A stretch of DNA of 15,965 bases from Planctomycetes bacterium SM23_32 (GTDB lineage: Bacteria; Planctomycetota; Brocadiia; SM23-32): positions 1 to 15,965 of the forward strand of contig LJUE01000031.1 in NCBI GenBank assembly GCA_001303885.1, written 5' to 3'. A model generated the notes under the pieces. That model saw nothing but the letters and a program-made list of their open reading frames with translations. It had not been told where the DNA came from and did no database searches. The position numbers and the translations under genes are program-made. Of the stretch, positions 6,884 through 14,823 are shown in pieces; the stretch's first letter is position 1, and each line of letters opens with the position of its first letter.

Positions 6884-7306
6884 ATGAGAATGCACGGCCG
6901 ATCGGGCCAGGCCATCGTTGAGTTTGCGCTGGTCCTGCCCGTGCTTGTGCTCATGTTGTTCGGCGCCATCGAGTTTGGCCGGGCCTACTACGACCTGCAC
7001 CTTCTGGCGAACGCCGCGCGGGCCGGTGCCCGCGTGGGTGCTCTGCCGGAGAAGGTGGAGGCCGACGTGACGGCCGTCGTAGACGACTTCCTCAACGCCG
7101 TCGGCCTGTCGGGCGGTTGGACGACGACGGTGGTGGCGTACGACCCGGACGACGTCGAGCGGACAGGTGGCCTGGCGGAAGCACTTGAGGGCGACAGGGT
7201 GCACGTGACGGTCAACCACAACTTCGTCGTCCTCAGCGGCAGCATCCTGCCCGGCTTCAGCGGGACCGTGCAGCTGAGAGGACGTTGCGTGTTTCGGCGG
7301 GAATAG
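6884..7306 (+). CDS. tadE: TadE-like minor pseudopilin
   Basis: The start chosen is ATG 6884, four bases after GGAGAGGG; an in-frame ATG at 6863 is possible but lacks such a site. The 140-residue product begins with a short basic stretch, then GRSGQAIVEFALVLP and a single hydrophobic helix (about residues 11-30) ending EFGR. This is the hallmark of TadE/TadG pseudopilins, which are inserted in the inner membrane and processed by the Tad prepilin peptidase. The rest (about residues 55-140) is the periplasmic domain. It is the first gene of the tad operon, 92 bases before cpaB. It is a minor subunit, not the major Flp pilin, which would be about 60-70 residues. Confidence 0.85.
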   Translation: MRMHGRSGQAIVEFALVLPVLVLMLFGAIEFGRAYYDLHLLANAARAGARVGALPEKVEADVTAVVDDFLNAVGLSGGWTTTVVAYDPDDVERTGGLAEALEGDRVHVTVNHNFVVLSGSILPGFSGTVQLRGRCVFRRE

Positions 7307-7308
7307 CC

Positions 7309-7331
7309 CCCGCGTGACAGGGCCGCGCGGG
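7309..7331 (+). other. GC hairpin between tadE and cpaB
   Basis: CCCGCG (7309-7314), an 11-base loop and CGCGGG (7326-7331) form a six-pair stem two bases after the tadE stop. There is no T tract, so it is not an intrinsic terminator. It might stabilise the upstream message or damp readthrough within the operon; the effect is not established. Confidence 0.3.
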
Positions 7332-7398
7332 CGGTGGGTCTGGGTTGGGAGGTCCCTGGTCTGCTGAGAGGATGGTGTGCCCGAAAGGGGTTGGAGCC

Positions 7399-8784
7399 GT
7401 GAGGAGCAAGAGGCCGTTGTTCATCATCGTCGCCGGCGTGCTCTGTGCGGGCGCCGCGGCCTTCAGCGTCCAGCAGGCCCTGTCCCGCGTCCGGTCCGGC
7501 GGCCCTCGGCGCGAATCCGTGCCCCTGCTGCTGGCAATGCGCGACATCCGGTACGGGGAACCGCTTGTGCTCAACGGGATGGGCGCGAACGCCAACGTCA
7601 TGTTCGTGGAAGACTGGCCGAAGAACCTGACCCCCGCCGGCGGCATCACCGAGCATGACTACGTCACCACCCGCCAGATGCGGGCGAACACCTCGTTTGT
7701 CAAGCACGAACCGATACTCGAATCGCAGGTCTTGCCCGACGACGAGTTCGTCCCTCCTGACATGGTCTACGAGCGCATCAGGATCGACCCCGACGATGTC
7801 AACAGCGGCCAGCTGCGGGCCGGGCTCAAGGTGGACGTCCTCCAGATGGAGGGCGACACGCCGACCGTCCTCATGCGCTCGGTGCGCATCTACGCCTTGG
7901 GGAACCTGGACGCCCAGGGGCGCCCTGTGGAGGCCAAGGATCCCGAACCTACCGTGTTCCTGCTGATCAAGAAGGCCGACCAGATCGAGTTCCTCAGAGC
8001 GAAGCTCGCCAGCCGGTTCATCCTGGTGCCGGCGAGCGACCCGCAGATCGAGGGGCCGCTGCTGGTTGACCGGCGCTCCGAGCAGGAGGCCAGGCGCAAG
8101 GAAGCGCTCACGCTGCTGGAGCAGGGCCGTGCCCTGATGCAGAAGCAGGACTACGAGCGGGCCCTTACGGTCCTGACCGAGGCCGCCACCAAGTATCCCG
8201 GGGTGGAAGACCTCAGCGCCGAGGCCGGCAGAGAGGCGGCCAGCTGTCGGGCCCTGCTGGCCAAGGCCTACTGCGATAAGGCCAGGCGCGCCCTGGAGGA
8301 GGAGAAGGACTTCGCCGCTGCCACCAAGTGGCTCGACACGGTCGAGAAGGACTTTGGCGACGTGACCGACGTGCGCGACAGGGTGCGCCAACTGCGCCAG
8401 GCAACAACCGAGGCGCTGGCCGTTCACCGCGAGCAGATGCGCTATCAGTCCCTGCTGAGCGACCTGGACGCCGCGCTGACGCACGGCAACCTGCCGCGGG
8501 CCGAGGAACTGCTGGCCACGCTCGAGACGTTCAGCGACAGGGACTTCGCGCTGGGCGAAGGCGTGCCGGCCCCCCGGGCCGCCCTCCGGGACTACGGCCA
8601 CAGGCTCAACGATGTCACCACGCAGTTCCAGGTGGACACGCAGGTGCTGGAGGCGCACTTGAAGCGGCGGAACCTGGACCAGGCCCGCGCCAAGCTGCAA
8701 GAGATGAAGAAGGCATTCCCCGAGCATCCGGGGATGGAGGAGCTGACGCAGAAGGTCGCCGCTGCCGGCGGCGCCGGCGCGTAG
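7399..8784 (+). CDS. cpaB: CpaB/RcpC-family Flp pilus assembly protein with a long TPR-like C-terminal extension
   Basis: The start chosen is GTG 7399 (AAAGGGG eight bases upstream), giving a short basic start and then a membrane helix at residues 7-24. In-frame alternatives are ATG 7372 and TTG 7345. Residues 38-110 form a SAF-like segment (VPLLLAMRDIRYGEPL, later VKHEPILESQV), and 118-212 match the RcpC/CpaB domain (GLKVDVLQM, TVFLLIKKADQIEFL, FILVPAS). CpaB proteins work in the periplasm next to the secretin and usually have about 260-300 residues. This one has 461, because residues 230-455 add charged helices with TPR-like pairs (LEQGRALMQKQDYERALTVL, ARAKLQEMKKAFPEHP). The extension is in frame without a slip. 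It is probably a periplasmic protein-binding arm; what it binds is unknown. Confidence 0.78.
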   Translation: MRSKRPLFIIVAGVLCAGAAAFSVQQALSRVRSGGPRRESVPLLLAMRDIRYGEPLVLNGMGANANVMFVEDWPKNLTPAGGITEHDYVTTRQMRANTSFVKHEPILESQVLPDDEFVPPDMVYERIRIDPDDVNSGQLRAGLKVDVLQMEGDTPTVLMRSVRIYALGNLDAQGRPVEAKDPEPTVFLLIKKADQIEFLRAKLASRFILVPASDPQIEGPLLVDRRSEQEARRKEALTLLEQGRALMQKQDYERALTVLTEAATKYPGVEDLSAEAGREAASCRALLAKAYCDKARRALEEEKDFAAATKWLDTVEKDFGDVTDVRDRVRQLRQATTEALAVHREQMRYQSLLSDLDAALTHGNLPRAEELLATLETFSDRDFALGEGVPAPRAALRDYGHRLNDVTTQFQVDTQVLEAHLKRRNLDQARAKLQEMKKAFPEHPGMEELTQKVAAAGGAGA

Positions 8785-8834
8785 GCCGCCCCCGGCGTGC
8801 GACGCTGCCCACAGAGGCAACGGAAGGTCGGCCC

Positions 8835-10013
8835 ATGGCTGACGTGACCATATTCGTGCTTCACCCCAACGAGCAATACTGCCAGGAGATCATCCAGGCC
8901 TTTCAGAGCTATGATTCGGACCTGGAGCTGGTGGCCATTGCCGACCTGCGGGACGCCCCGAACCGCGTGCGCGAGGAGCAGCCCGCGGCCGTTGTCGTGG
9001 GGGTGGACACGCCCAACGACCCGGCCCTGAAGAGCATAGACACCATCAGCAACATGCCGGGCGACGTGGGCATCGTCGTGGTGAGCAAGGAGCCCACCCA
9101 GCGCCTGCTGGTCTCCTGCATGCGGGCCGGCAGCGACGAGTTCCTGGAGTTCCCCATAGACCGCGACGAGCTGGCGAAGGCCATGGACGGCCTGTTCCGC
9201 CGCAAGGGCATAGCCAGCCAGACCCAAGGCAAGGTCACGGCTGTCTTCAGCGCTTCGGGCGGCACCGGCGTCACCACCATAGCCTGTAACCTGGCGGCCG
9301 GCATGGCCGCCTGCCTGCAAACGCCCCACGCGGCGTGCATCATGGACATGAACCTGCAGTTCGGTTCGGTGGCCCTCGTGATGGACGTGCGGGAGTTCTC
9401 CCACACGCTGGCCGACGCGGCCCACGAGCACGAACGGCTGGACGAGAACTTGCTCAGCAGCTTCATGAGCACCCACGCGAGCGGCTGTGCCGTGCTGCCC
9501 TCGCCCCTGTCGCTGCAGGAGCTGGAGGGCGTGGACCCGTGGGACCTGCGCGGCGTCATCCAGACCTGCCGCAAGAGCTACACCCACACCGTGCTGGACA
9601 TGCCGCACTCGGTGGACGACTGCTCGCTGGTAGGGCTGGACGAGGCCGACGAGATCTTCCTGGTCTGCGACATGGTGCTGCCGGCCATCCGCAACACCAT
9701 CCAGGCCGTGGAGGTGTTCCACGAGCTGGAGTACAAGCCGGACAAGCTGAAGCTGATCATCAACCGCTTCTATGACAGCGACCAGGTGAGCCTCGACGAG
9801 GTGGTCGAGCACGTGAAGCTGCCGCTGTTCTGGCTGATCCCTTACGACTCACAGGTCGTGATCACGTCCCTTAACTCGGGGCAGATGCTGGAGGCGGCGG
9901 ACGCCGAGAGTCCGGCCGCCCACAGCCTCATGGCGCTGGCCCAGCACACCGTGGGGCTCGCCCCTTCCGTCAGACCCAAGAAGAAGCGCGGCCTGTTCAG
10001 CTGGGTGCGGTAG
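8835..10013 (+). CDS. cpaE: TadZ/CpaE-type MinD-like localisation ATPase with pseudo-receiver domain
   Basis: The start is ATG 8835, seven bases after GGAAGG; the open frame before it is not protein-like. The product has 392 residues. Residues 1-125 form an atypical response-regulator receiver (VAIADLRDA, VVVGVDTPND, SDEFLEFPID), with Pro-Ile-Asp where the usual Lys-Pro would be. Residues 132-375 are a ParA/MinD ATPase. Its deviant Walker A, SASGGTGVTT at 139-148, lacks both lysines; DMNLQFG at 171-177 and TVLDMPH at 252-258 follow. This architecture is that of TadZ/CpaE, which marks the cell pole and recruits the Tad motor. Loss of the P-loop lysine suggests weak or absent hydrolysis, as known for some TadZ proteins. 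It sits 50 bases after cpaB, where many tad loci have the secretin gene between the two. Confidence 0.88.
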   Translation: MADVTIFVLHPNEQYCQEIIQAFQSYDSDLELVAIADLRDAPNRVREEQPAAVVVGVDTPNDPALKSIDTISNMPGDVGIVVVSKEPTQRLLVSCMRAGSDEFLEFPIDRDELAKAMDGLFRRKGIASQTQGKVTAVFSASGGTGVTTIACNLAAGMAACLQTPHAACIMDMNLQFGSVALVMDVREFSHTLADAAHEHERLDENLLSSFMSTHASGCAVLPSPLSLQELEGVDPWDLRGVIQTCRKSYTHTVLDMPHSVDDCSLVGLDEADEIFLVCDMVLPAIRNTIQAVEVFHELEYKPDKLKLIINRFYDSDQVSLDEVVEHVKLPLFWLIPYDSQVVITSLNSGQMLEAADAESPAAHSLMALAQHTVGLAPSVRPKKKRGLFSWVR

Positions 10014-10077
10014 CCGCCGGCGGGCTGCGCACCGCTGCAGCGAAGAGCTGCCCGCCATCGCGCAAGGAAGGTGAGAA

Positions 10078-11505
10078 ATGAGCAACCTGAGGGACAGGAT
10101 CAAGAAGCTCCGCGGCGACGACCCGACACCGGTCGGCGAAGCAGTGGCCCAGAAGCCCAAAGAGGCCCAACCGAAGCCCAGGGCCAAGCCCAAGGCCGAG
10201 GTCGAGTACACCGTGCAGAAGCAGAAGGTCTCGCTCGGGCGCGAGGCATACCAGGACCTCAAGCGCAAGATCCACCGCAAGCTGCTCGACGCGCTGGACC
10301 TGACCATCCTGAGCGAACTGAAGGAGCAAGAGGTCAAGGAGCAGATACGCGTCGTGGTGGCCCGGCTGCTCGACCAGTCCGCCGTCACGTTCAACAAGCG
10401 CGAGCGCGACCAGTTCATCCAGGAGATGGTGGACGAAGTGCTGGGGTTCGGCCCGCTGGAACCTCTGCTGAACGACCCCACCATCAGCGACATCCTGGTC
10501 AACGGCGCCAAGCAGGTCTACGTCGAGCAGAGCGGCAAGCTCTACCTGACGGACGTGGAGTTCAAAGACGACGGCCACCTGCGGCACGTGATGGACCGGA
10601 TCGTCTCGACGGTGGGGCGGCACATAGACGAGAGCTCGCCCATGTGCGACGCGCGCCTGCCGGACGGCTCGCGCGTGAACGCCATTATCCCGCCGCTCGC
10701 GGTGGACTACCCGGTGCTCTCCATCCGCAAGTTCCGCACGGACGCCCTGAGCATGGACGACCTGCTGGACTACGGCACCGTGACCGGGGAGATCGCCGAG
10801 GTCTGCGGGGCCTGCGTGTCGGCGCGCCTGAACATCCTCATCAGCGGCGGCACGGGCGCGGGCAAGACGACCATGCTCAACATCATGAGCGGCTACATCG
10901 GCCACAGCGAGCGGATCGTCACCATCGAGGACAGCGCGGAGCTCCAGTTGCAGCAGCCTCACGTGGTGCGGCTCGAGACGCGCCCGCCCAACATCGAAGG
11001 CAAGGGCGAGGTGACGCAGTACGAGCTGCTGATCAACAGCCTGCGCATGCGGCCGGACCGCATCATCCTGGGCGAGGTGCGCGGGCGTGAGGCGCTGGAC
11101 ATGCTCCAGGCCATGAACACGGGCCACGACGGCTCGATGTGCACCATCCACGCCAACTCGCCGCGCGACGCCCTGAGCCGCCTGGAGACGATGGTGGCCA
11201 TGGGCGGCCACGATCTGCCCCAGGCCGCCGTGCGCCAGCAGATCTCCAGCGCCCTGGACGTGATCGTCCAGGTGCAGCGGCTGCCCGACGGCACAAGGAA
11301 GTTGAGCTACTTCACCGAAGTGCTCGGCATGGAAGGCGAAGTGGTCACCATGCAGGACATCTTCCGCTACGAGCGCAAGGGCGTCAGCAGCGAGGGCGTG
11401 TCAATCGGCGACCACGCCGCCACCGGCGTGCAGCCGCGCTTTGTTGACCGGCTTCGGGCCACGGGCATCAAGCTGAACCCGGCCCTCTTCATGCCGGCCA
11501 GGTGA
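10078..11505 (+). CDS. tadA: TadA/CpaF-type Flp pilus assembly ATPase
   Basis: This is a 475-residue type II/IV secretion ATPase of the TadA (CpaF) branch, starting at an ATG after GGAAGGTGAGAA. The N-terminal 45 residues are charged and Pro/Lys-rich. GFGPLEPLLND (123-133) and SDILVNG (137-143) begin the N-domain. Walker A is GGTGAGKTT (257-265), the Asp box TIEDSAEL (282-289) and Walker B RIILGEVRG (328-336). The His-box region is TGHDGSMCTIHANS (348-361). Every catalytic motif is intact. In the cytoplasm the hexamer powers pilus assembly through the TadB-TadC platform. The length is normal for CpaF. Gaps of 64 and 36 bases to its neighbours fit a single operon. Confidence 0.95.
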   Translation: MSNLRDRIKKLRGDDPTPVGEAVAQKPKEAQPKPRAKPKAEVEYTVQKQKVSLGREAYQDLKRKIHRKLLDALDLTILSELKEQEVKEQIRVVVARLLDQSAVTFNKRERDQFIQEMVDEVLGFGPLEPLLNDPTISDILVNGAKQVYVEQSGKLYLTDVEFKDDGHLRHVMDRIVSTVGRHIDESSPMCDARLPDGSRVNAIIPPLAVDYPVLSIRKFRTDALSMDDLLDYGTVTGEIAEVCGACVSARLNILISGGTGAGKTTMLNIMSGYIGHSERIVTIEDSAELQLQQPHVVRLETRPPNIEGKGEVTQYELLINSLRMRPDRIILGEVRGREALDMLQAMNTGHDGSMCTIHANSPRDALSRLETMVAMGGHDLPQAAVRQQISSALDVIVQVQRLPDGTRKLSYFTEVLGMEGEVVTMQDIFRYERKGVSSEGVSIGDHAATGVQPRFVDRLRATGIKLNPALFMPAR

Positions 11506-11541
11506 GCCGCCCGAACCCCGCGCGCGGGGAGGGGACAGACC

Positions 11542-12561
11542 ATGCAGATCGTCATCCTGGCCCTGGTGTTCTTCTCGGTGCTGTTCGCCGTCTGCGGCGT
11601 CTGGCTCCTGATCAGCCAGCGTGGAGGCGTCAAAGAGCGCGTCGGGAGCCGACTGACCGGCGTGAAGCTGATCAAGAAGTACGAGCTGGGCGACGCGCTG
11701 GCCGAGACCCGCGAGCGCGAGCTGGCGAAGCGCCAGCAGCGCAAAGAGGCGATCAAAAGGAAGGCCTACAGCGACATACCCGCCGTGGACAAGGCCCTGA
11801 AGAAGACGAACTGGGCCGACAAGCTGGACGGCATGCTCCTGCAGGCCCAGATGCCTATATCGGTGGCCAGCTTCGTGATGCTCTCCGGCGTGCTGGCTGC
11901 CATGGGCGTGGCGGTCGCCATGCTGTGGCGCAGGCAGTTCGACCCCCTGCTGGCCACGCTGTTCGGCCTGGTCATGGGCGGGGTGCCCTTCATCTACGTC
12001 TACTTCAAGGTGAGGGTGCGCATCAAGAAGTTCAACGCGCAGCTTCCCGACGCGCTCGACCTGCTCTCCAGCAGCGTGAAGGCCGGCCAGTCGCTGAACG
12101 CCGCCATCCAGAACGTGGCCGACGAGATGCCCGACCCGGTGAGCGACGAGTTCAAGATACTCTCCGATGAGATGGGCTTCGGGGTGGACTTCAACGTGGC
12201 CATGCAGAACCTGATGGCGCGCGTCAACACGCCCGACGTGCGCTTCCTCTGCACGGCGCTGATGATACAGAAGGAGACGGGCGGCAACCTCTCCGAGGTG
12301 CTGGACGGCCTGCAGAAGACGATCCGCGAGAGGTTCCGCATCCTGGGGCAGGTCAAGACGCTCACCGCGCAGGGGCGGCTCAGCGGCCTGATCGTGGGCG
12401 TTCTGCCGCTGGCGCTCTGCGCCTTCCTGTACTCGGCCAACCCCGACTACATGCAGCAGCTCTTCACCACGACGACGGGCCGGTGGCTGGTCGCGGCGGC
12501 GCTCGGGCTGCAGCTGATCGGCGTCCTCCTGATTGCCAGGATCGTCAACATCAAGGTGTGA
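11542..12561 (+). CDS. tadB: TadB inner-membrane platform protein (T2SSF domain)
   Basis: The product has 339 residues with an ATG start after GAGGGGA. There is one membrane helix at the N-terminus (residues 3-24), a charged cytoplasmic stretch (50-95), two helices around 105-155, then the T2SSF domain. Its signature is LPDALDLLSSSVKAGQSLNAAI (168-189) followed by MIQKETGGNLSEVLDGL (241-257). Two closing helices lie at 281-298 and 314-335. This matches TadB, a GspF-like inner-membrane protein that couples TadA to pilin polymerisation. It is paired with tadC two bases downstream, suggesting equal production of the two partners. Confidence 0.92.
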   Translation: MQIVILALVFFSVLFAVCGVWLLISQRGGVKERVGSRLTGVKLIKKYELGDALAETRERELAKRQQRKEAIKRKAYSDIPAVDKALKKTNWADKLDGMLLQAQMPISVASFVMLSGVLAAMGVAVAMLWRRQFDPLLATLFGLVMGGVPFIYVYFKVRVRIKKFNAQLPDALDLLSSSVKAGQSLNAAIQNVADEMPDPVSDEFKILSDEMGFGVDFNVAMQNLMARVNTPDVRFLCTALMIQKETGGNLSEVLDGLQKTIRERFRILGQVKTLTAQGRLSGLIVGVLPLALCAFLYSANPDYMQQLFTTTTGRWLVAAALGLQLIGVLLIARIVNIKV

Positions 12562-12563
12562 CA

Positions 12564-13535
12564 ATGAGCACGACCGACATACTGATCCTTGCCAGCGTTT
12601 TCGGCGGCGTGATGGGCGTGTTTGTCGTCGTTGGCGTGCTGGTCCAGCGGCGCTCCGGCGCCAGGGGAACAGACCGCTGGGCAGTGGGCCGCCGCAAGGA
12701 GGTGACCTCCGCCCCCCCCGTCGCCACGCAGAAGCGGCGGCGCCGCAAGCGGCCTGCCGGCGAGCCCTGGACGGTGAGGATCGCCCGGCCGCTGGGCGCG
12801 CTCTGGCGTCTGGGCGACACCTCTCAGAGCCAGGTGCAGGAGTTGCTCGTGCACGCCGGCATCCGCGAGAAGGGCGCCGTAGAGATCTTCCTGGGCGCCA
12901 AGTTCGCCCTCGCCCTGGCGCTGCCGGCGGCGGCGGCCGCCTTCTTCATGTGGCGGGCAAACCACATGGGCGTCCGCATCGACTACCGCAACATGTTCAT
13001 GGCGGGCACGATCGCCCTCGTCTTCGGGCTGATGGCGCCCATCATGTGGCTGCGCTCCAAGGCGCGCAAGCGCATCGAGCGCATCCGGCTCTCACTGCCC
13101 GACGCGCTGGACCTGCTCATCGTGTGCGTGGAGTCCGGGCTGGGCCTGGACGCTGCGCTGGTGCGCATCAGCAACGAGATGGCCGACGTAGCCCCCGAGC
13201 TGAGCCAGGAGCTGCAACTGCTGAACCTGGAGATCTCGGCCGGCAAGCCGCGCCAGGAGTGCCTGCGCAACCTCGCGCTGCGCAGCGGCTGCGACGAGGT
13301 GGAGGCCCTCACGGCGCGCATCAACCAGGCCGCCAAGTTCGGCACGAACCTGGGCAACTCCCTGCGCATCCACTCCGAGTCCCTGCGTCAGAAGAGGCGC
13401 CAGGAGGCCGAGGAGCGCGCCGCCAAGACCTCGGTGAAGCTGCTCTTCCCCCTGGTCTTCTGCATCTTCCCGGCCATATTCGTGGTCATCCTCGGCCCGG
13501 CGGTCGTGTCGTTGCTCGAGTACCTCGGCAGCTAG
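12564..13535 (+). CDS. tadC: TadC inner-membrane platform protein (T2SSF domain)
   Basis: The start is ATG 12564, two bases after the tadB stop, with AAGGTG inside the end of tadB acting as the ribosome site, so the genes are probably translationally coupled. The 323-residue protein has an N-terminal helix (residues 5-27) and a very basic segment (58-65) that should stay in the cytoplasm. A helical pair at 106-163 precedes the T2SSF domain with LPDALDLLIVCVESGLGLDAAL (178-199) and AAKFGTNLGNSLRIHSE (256-272). A last helix lies at 291-318. This is the TadC paralogue of TadB. It closes the operon; TadD, TadF and TadG equivalents are not seen. Confidence 0.92.
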   Translation: MSTTDILILASVFGGVMGVFVVVGVLVQRRSGARGTDRWAVGRRKEVTSAPPVATQKRRRRKRPAGEPWTVRIARPLGALWRLGDTSQSQVQELLVHAGIREKGAVEIFLGAKFALALALPAAAAAFFMWRANHMGVRIDYRNMFMAGTIALVFGLMAPIMWLRSKARKRIERIRLSLPDALDLLIVCVESGLGLDAALVRISNEMADVAPELSQELQLLNLEISAGKPRQECLRNLALRSGCDEVEALTARINQAAKFGTNLGNSLRIHSESLRQKRRQEAEERAAKTSVKLLFPLVFCIFPAIFVVILGPAVVSLLEYLGS

Positions 13536-13542
13536 ACCCGTG

Positions 13543-13559
13543 GGCGACACGGCGTCGCC
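13543..13559 (+). other. Stem-loop just after the tadC stop
   Basis: GGCGAC-ACGGC-GTCGCC is a perfect six-pair stem starting eight bases after the tadC TAG. It has no T tract. It may protect the 3' end of the tad message after processing; this is inference from position. Confidence 0.3.
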
Positions 13560-13616
13560 GGAGCCGGCGCATCGCGTGCGCTTCCCCCTCTGTTGACACG
13601 CCCTGCCCATACGCGC

Positions 13617-13656
13617 CGGCGCCCCGGCGGATTCGCGGCGGCCGGCGCCGTTTTTT
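13617..13656 (+). terminator. Probable Rho-independent terminator of the tad operon
   Basis: CGGCGCC (13617-13623) pairs perfectly with GGCGCCG (13644-13650), and six T residues follow at 13651-13656. The 20-base loop is G+C-rich and could fold further. A seven-pair GC stem directly followed by T6 is the classical form, and it lies about 80 bases after the last tad gene. Confidence 0.62.
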
Positions 13657-13846
13657 CCCCCCGGCGATTTCCGGGGCACCGGCTCCCGACGGGGGCGGCG
13701 TCGCGGTGGCTGATGGCCGCGCCTTCAGGGCCATAAGTGCTTTCCCGTCCATTGGATGCGACCGCCTGCCCGCCCGCCGGAACGCGCCCTCCCGGGGGCG
13801 CCGGGGCGCGCCCCGAACGGCGCCCGGCAGCCCCTGCGGCCACGTC

Positions 13847-13876
13847 TTGAAACGCCGTTGCGGCATTCTTTAGAGT
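13847..13876 (+). promoter_or_regulatory. Sigma-70-like promoter for the OmpA-lipoprotein cluster
   Basis: TTGAAA (13847-13852, five of six consensus), an 18-base spacer and TAGAGT (13871-13876) lie in a locally A/T-richer stretch. Initiation near 13884 gives a leader of about 50 bases that ends in a strong GGAGGAGG site. It could serve the three downstream genes as one unit. Confidence 0.45.
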
Positions 13877-13933
13877 CACCCTTTGTACGGGTAGATAGGG
13901 TCACGCTGTGCGCGCAACGGGAGGAGGAGGTCT

Positions 13934-14770
13934 ATGAGCAGGCAGTCCTTGACGGCGGTCCTGGTGGTGGGTCTTGTGGTTGCGTTCGGATGCACGACGG
14001 TGCAGAAGGGCACGGCGGCCGGCGGAGCGGGCGGCGCGGCGGCGGGAGCCACGGTTGGGCACTACGTGGCCAGCGTGGGCAGCGGCCCGGGCGCGCTGGC
14101 CGGGCTGGGTCTGGGCGCGGCGGCCGGGGCCATAGCGGCGGACCGCTACTACGGACCGGAGCAGACCGGTGAGGCGGTCGCCGACGAGGAGACCATCAAT
14201 GAGCTGACCAGGCAGTTGAACGCCCGGGACACCAAGATGGTCGAACTGGAGTCCGCCATCGAGCGGGAGAAGGCCCAGCAGAAGGCCCTCCTTCAGGCCT
14301 ATGAGAAGGCGCGCAGCGAGCAGCCGAAGCCGCTCCAGGCCAACGTGCCGGCCGGAGTGCCCTCCAGCATCGAGGTGACCGCCCAGGGCGACGCGGTGAC
14401 GTTCACCATCCTCAGCGAGGTGCTCTTCGCCTCCGGCAAGGCCGACCTGAGCCGGGAAGGCAAGGCGGCACTCGACGCGGCGGCCCGCAGCATCAGGGCC
14501 CAGTACCCCGCCGCCGCCATCGAGGTCAAGGGGCACACCGACAACGTGCCCATCCGTTACTCGGGCTACAAGTCGAACTGGGACCTCTCGGTGGCGCGGG
14601 CCTTGAGCGTGGTGCGCTACATGACGCAGGCCCATGGGTTCGATCCCTCGCGTTTCAAGACGACCGGATGCGGCGAGACTCGTCCCGTCGCGTCCAATAA
14701 GACCGAGGCCGGGCGCCGGAAGAACAGGCGAGCGGAGATAGTCGTCTGGGTCAACAAGCCTTCGTGGTAA
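13934..14770 (+). CDS. Glycine-zipper OmpA-family peptidoglycan-associated lipoprotein
   Basis: The ATG follows GGAGGAGG by three bases. The 278-residue protein has a short signal ending VAFGC (acylated cysteine predicted at 20). A Gly/Ala zipper covers about 29-68 (GGAGGAAAGATVGHY, LGLGAAAGAIAAD). A charged helix likely to form a coiled coil spans 84-128. An OmpA-C domain covers about 145-275, with VLFASGKADL, GHTDNVPI (200-207), SNWDLSVARALSVV (214-227), GCGETRP (245-251) and NRRAEIVV (264-271). OmpA-C domains bind the diaminopimelate peptide of peptidoglycan, so this should tether the outer membrane to the wall. The closest overall designs are Pal/YiaD-type lipoproteins. The stop overlaps an alternative GTG start of the next gene. 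Confidence 0.88.
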   Translation: MSRQSLTAVLVVGLVVAFGCTTVQKGTAAGGAGGAAAGATVGHYVASVGSGPGALAGLGLGAAAGAIAADRYYGPEQTGEAVADEETINELTRQLNARDTKMVELESAIEREKAQQKALLQAYEKARSEQPKPLQANVPAGVPSSIEVTAQGDAVTFTILSEVLFASGKADLSREGKAALDAAARSIRAQYPAAAIEVKGHTDNVPIRYSGYKSNWDLSVARALSVVRYMTQAHGFDPSRFKTTGCGETRPVASNKTEAGRRKNRRAEIVVWVNKPSW

Positions 14771-14823
14771 GGGCTTGCGAGCAGCGTCGCGGGGCCCCGA
14801 GATCCTCCAGACGACCTCCGCCG

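Larger units (their letters stand above)
13536..13933. other. 398-base gap between the tad operon and the envelope cluster
   Basis: No gene is supported here: frames that read through it are Arg/Pro/Ala-rich and lack ribosome sites. It contains a stem just after tadC (13543-13559), a probable terminator (13617-13656), a further hairpin CCCCGG-N6-CCGGGG (13659-13676) and a sigma-70-like promoter (13847-13876). Nothing recognisable lies in 13680-13840. Confidence 0.6.

Noticed and set aside
6988..8820. 610-codon open frame on the minus strand opposite tadE and cpaB
   Set aside because: It lies antisense to genes with clear domains, is rich in Leu/Gly/Arg/His typical of wrong frames in G+C-rich DNA, and has no family motif.
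9997..11211. 404-codon minus-strand frame opposite tadA
   Set aside because: It is the complement of a fully motif-bearing ATPase; its His/Val/Ala/Arg composition is a codon-bias shadow.
11401..12564. 387-codon minus-strand frame opposite tadB
   Set aside because: It is antisense to a recognised T2SSF protein, with no ribosome site or domain pattern.
13581..13610. TTGACA in the gap after tadC, as a promoter
   Set aside because: No -10-like hexamer is found 15-19 bases downstream; the sequence there is G+C-rich and leads into the terminator stem.
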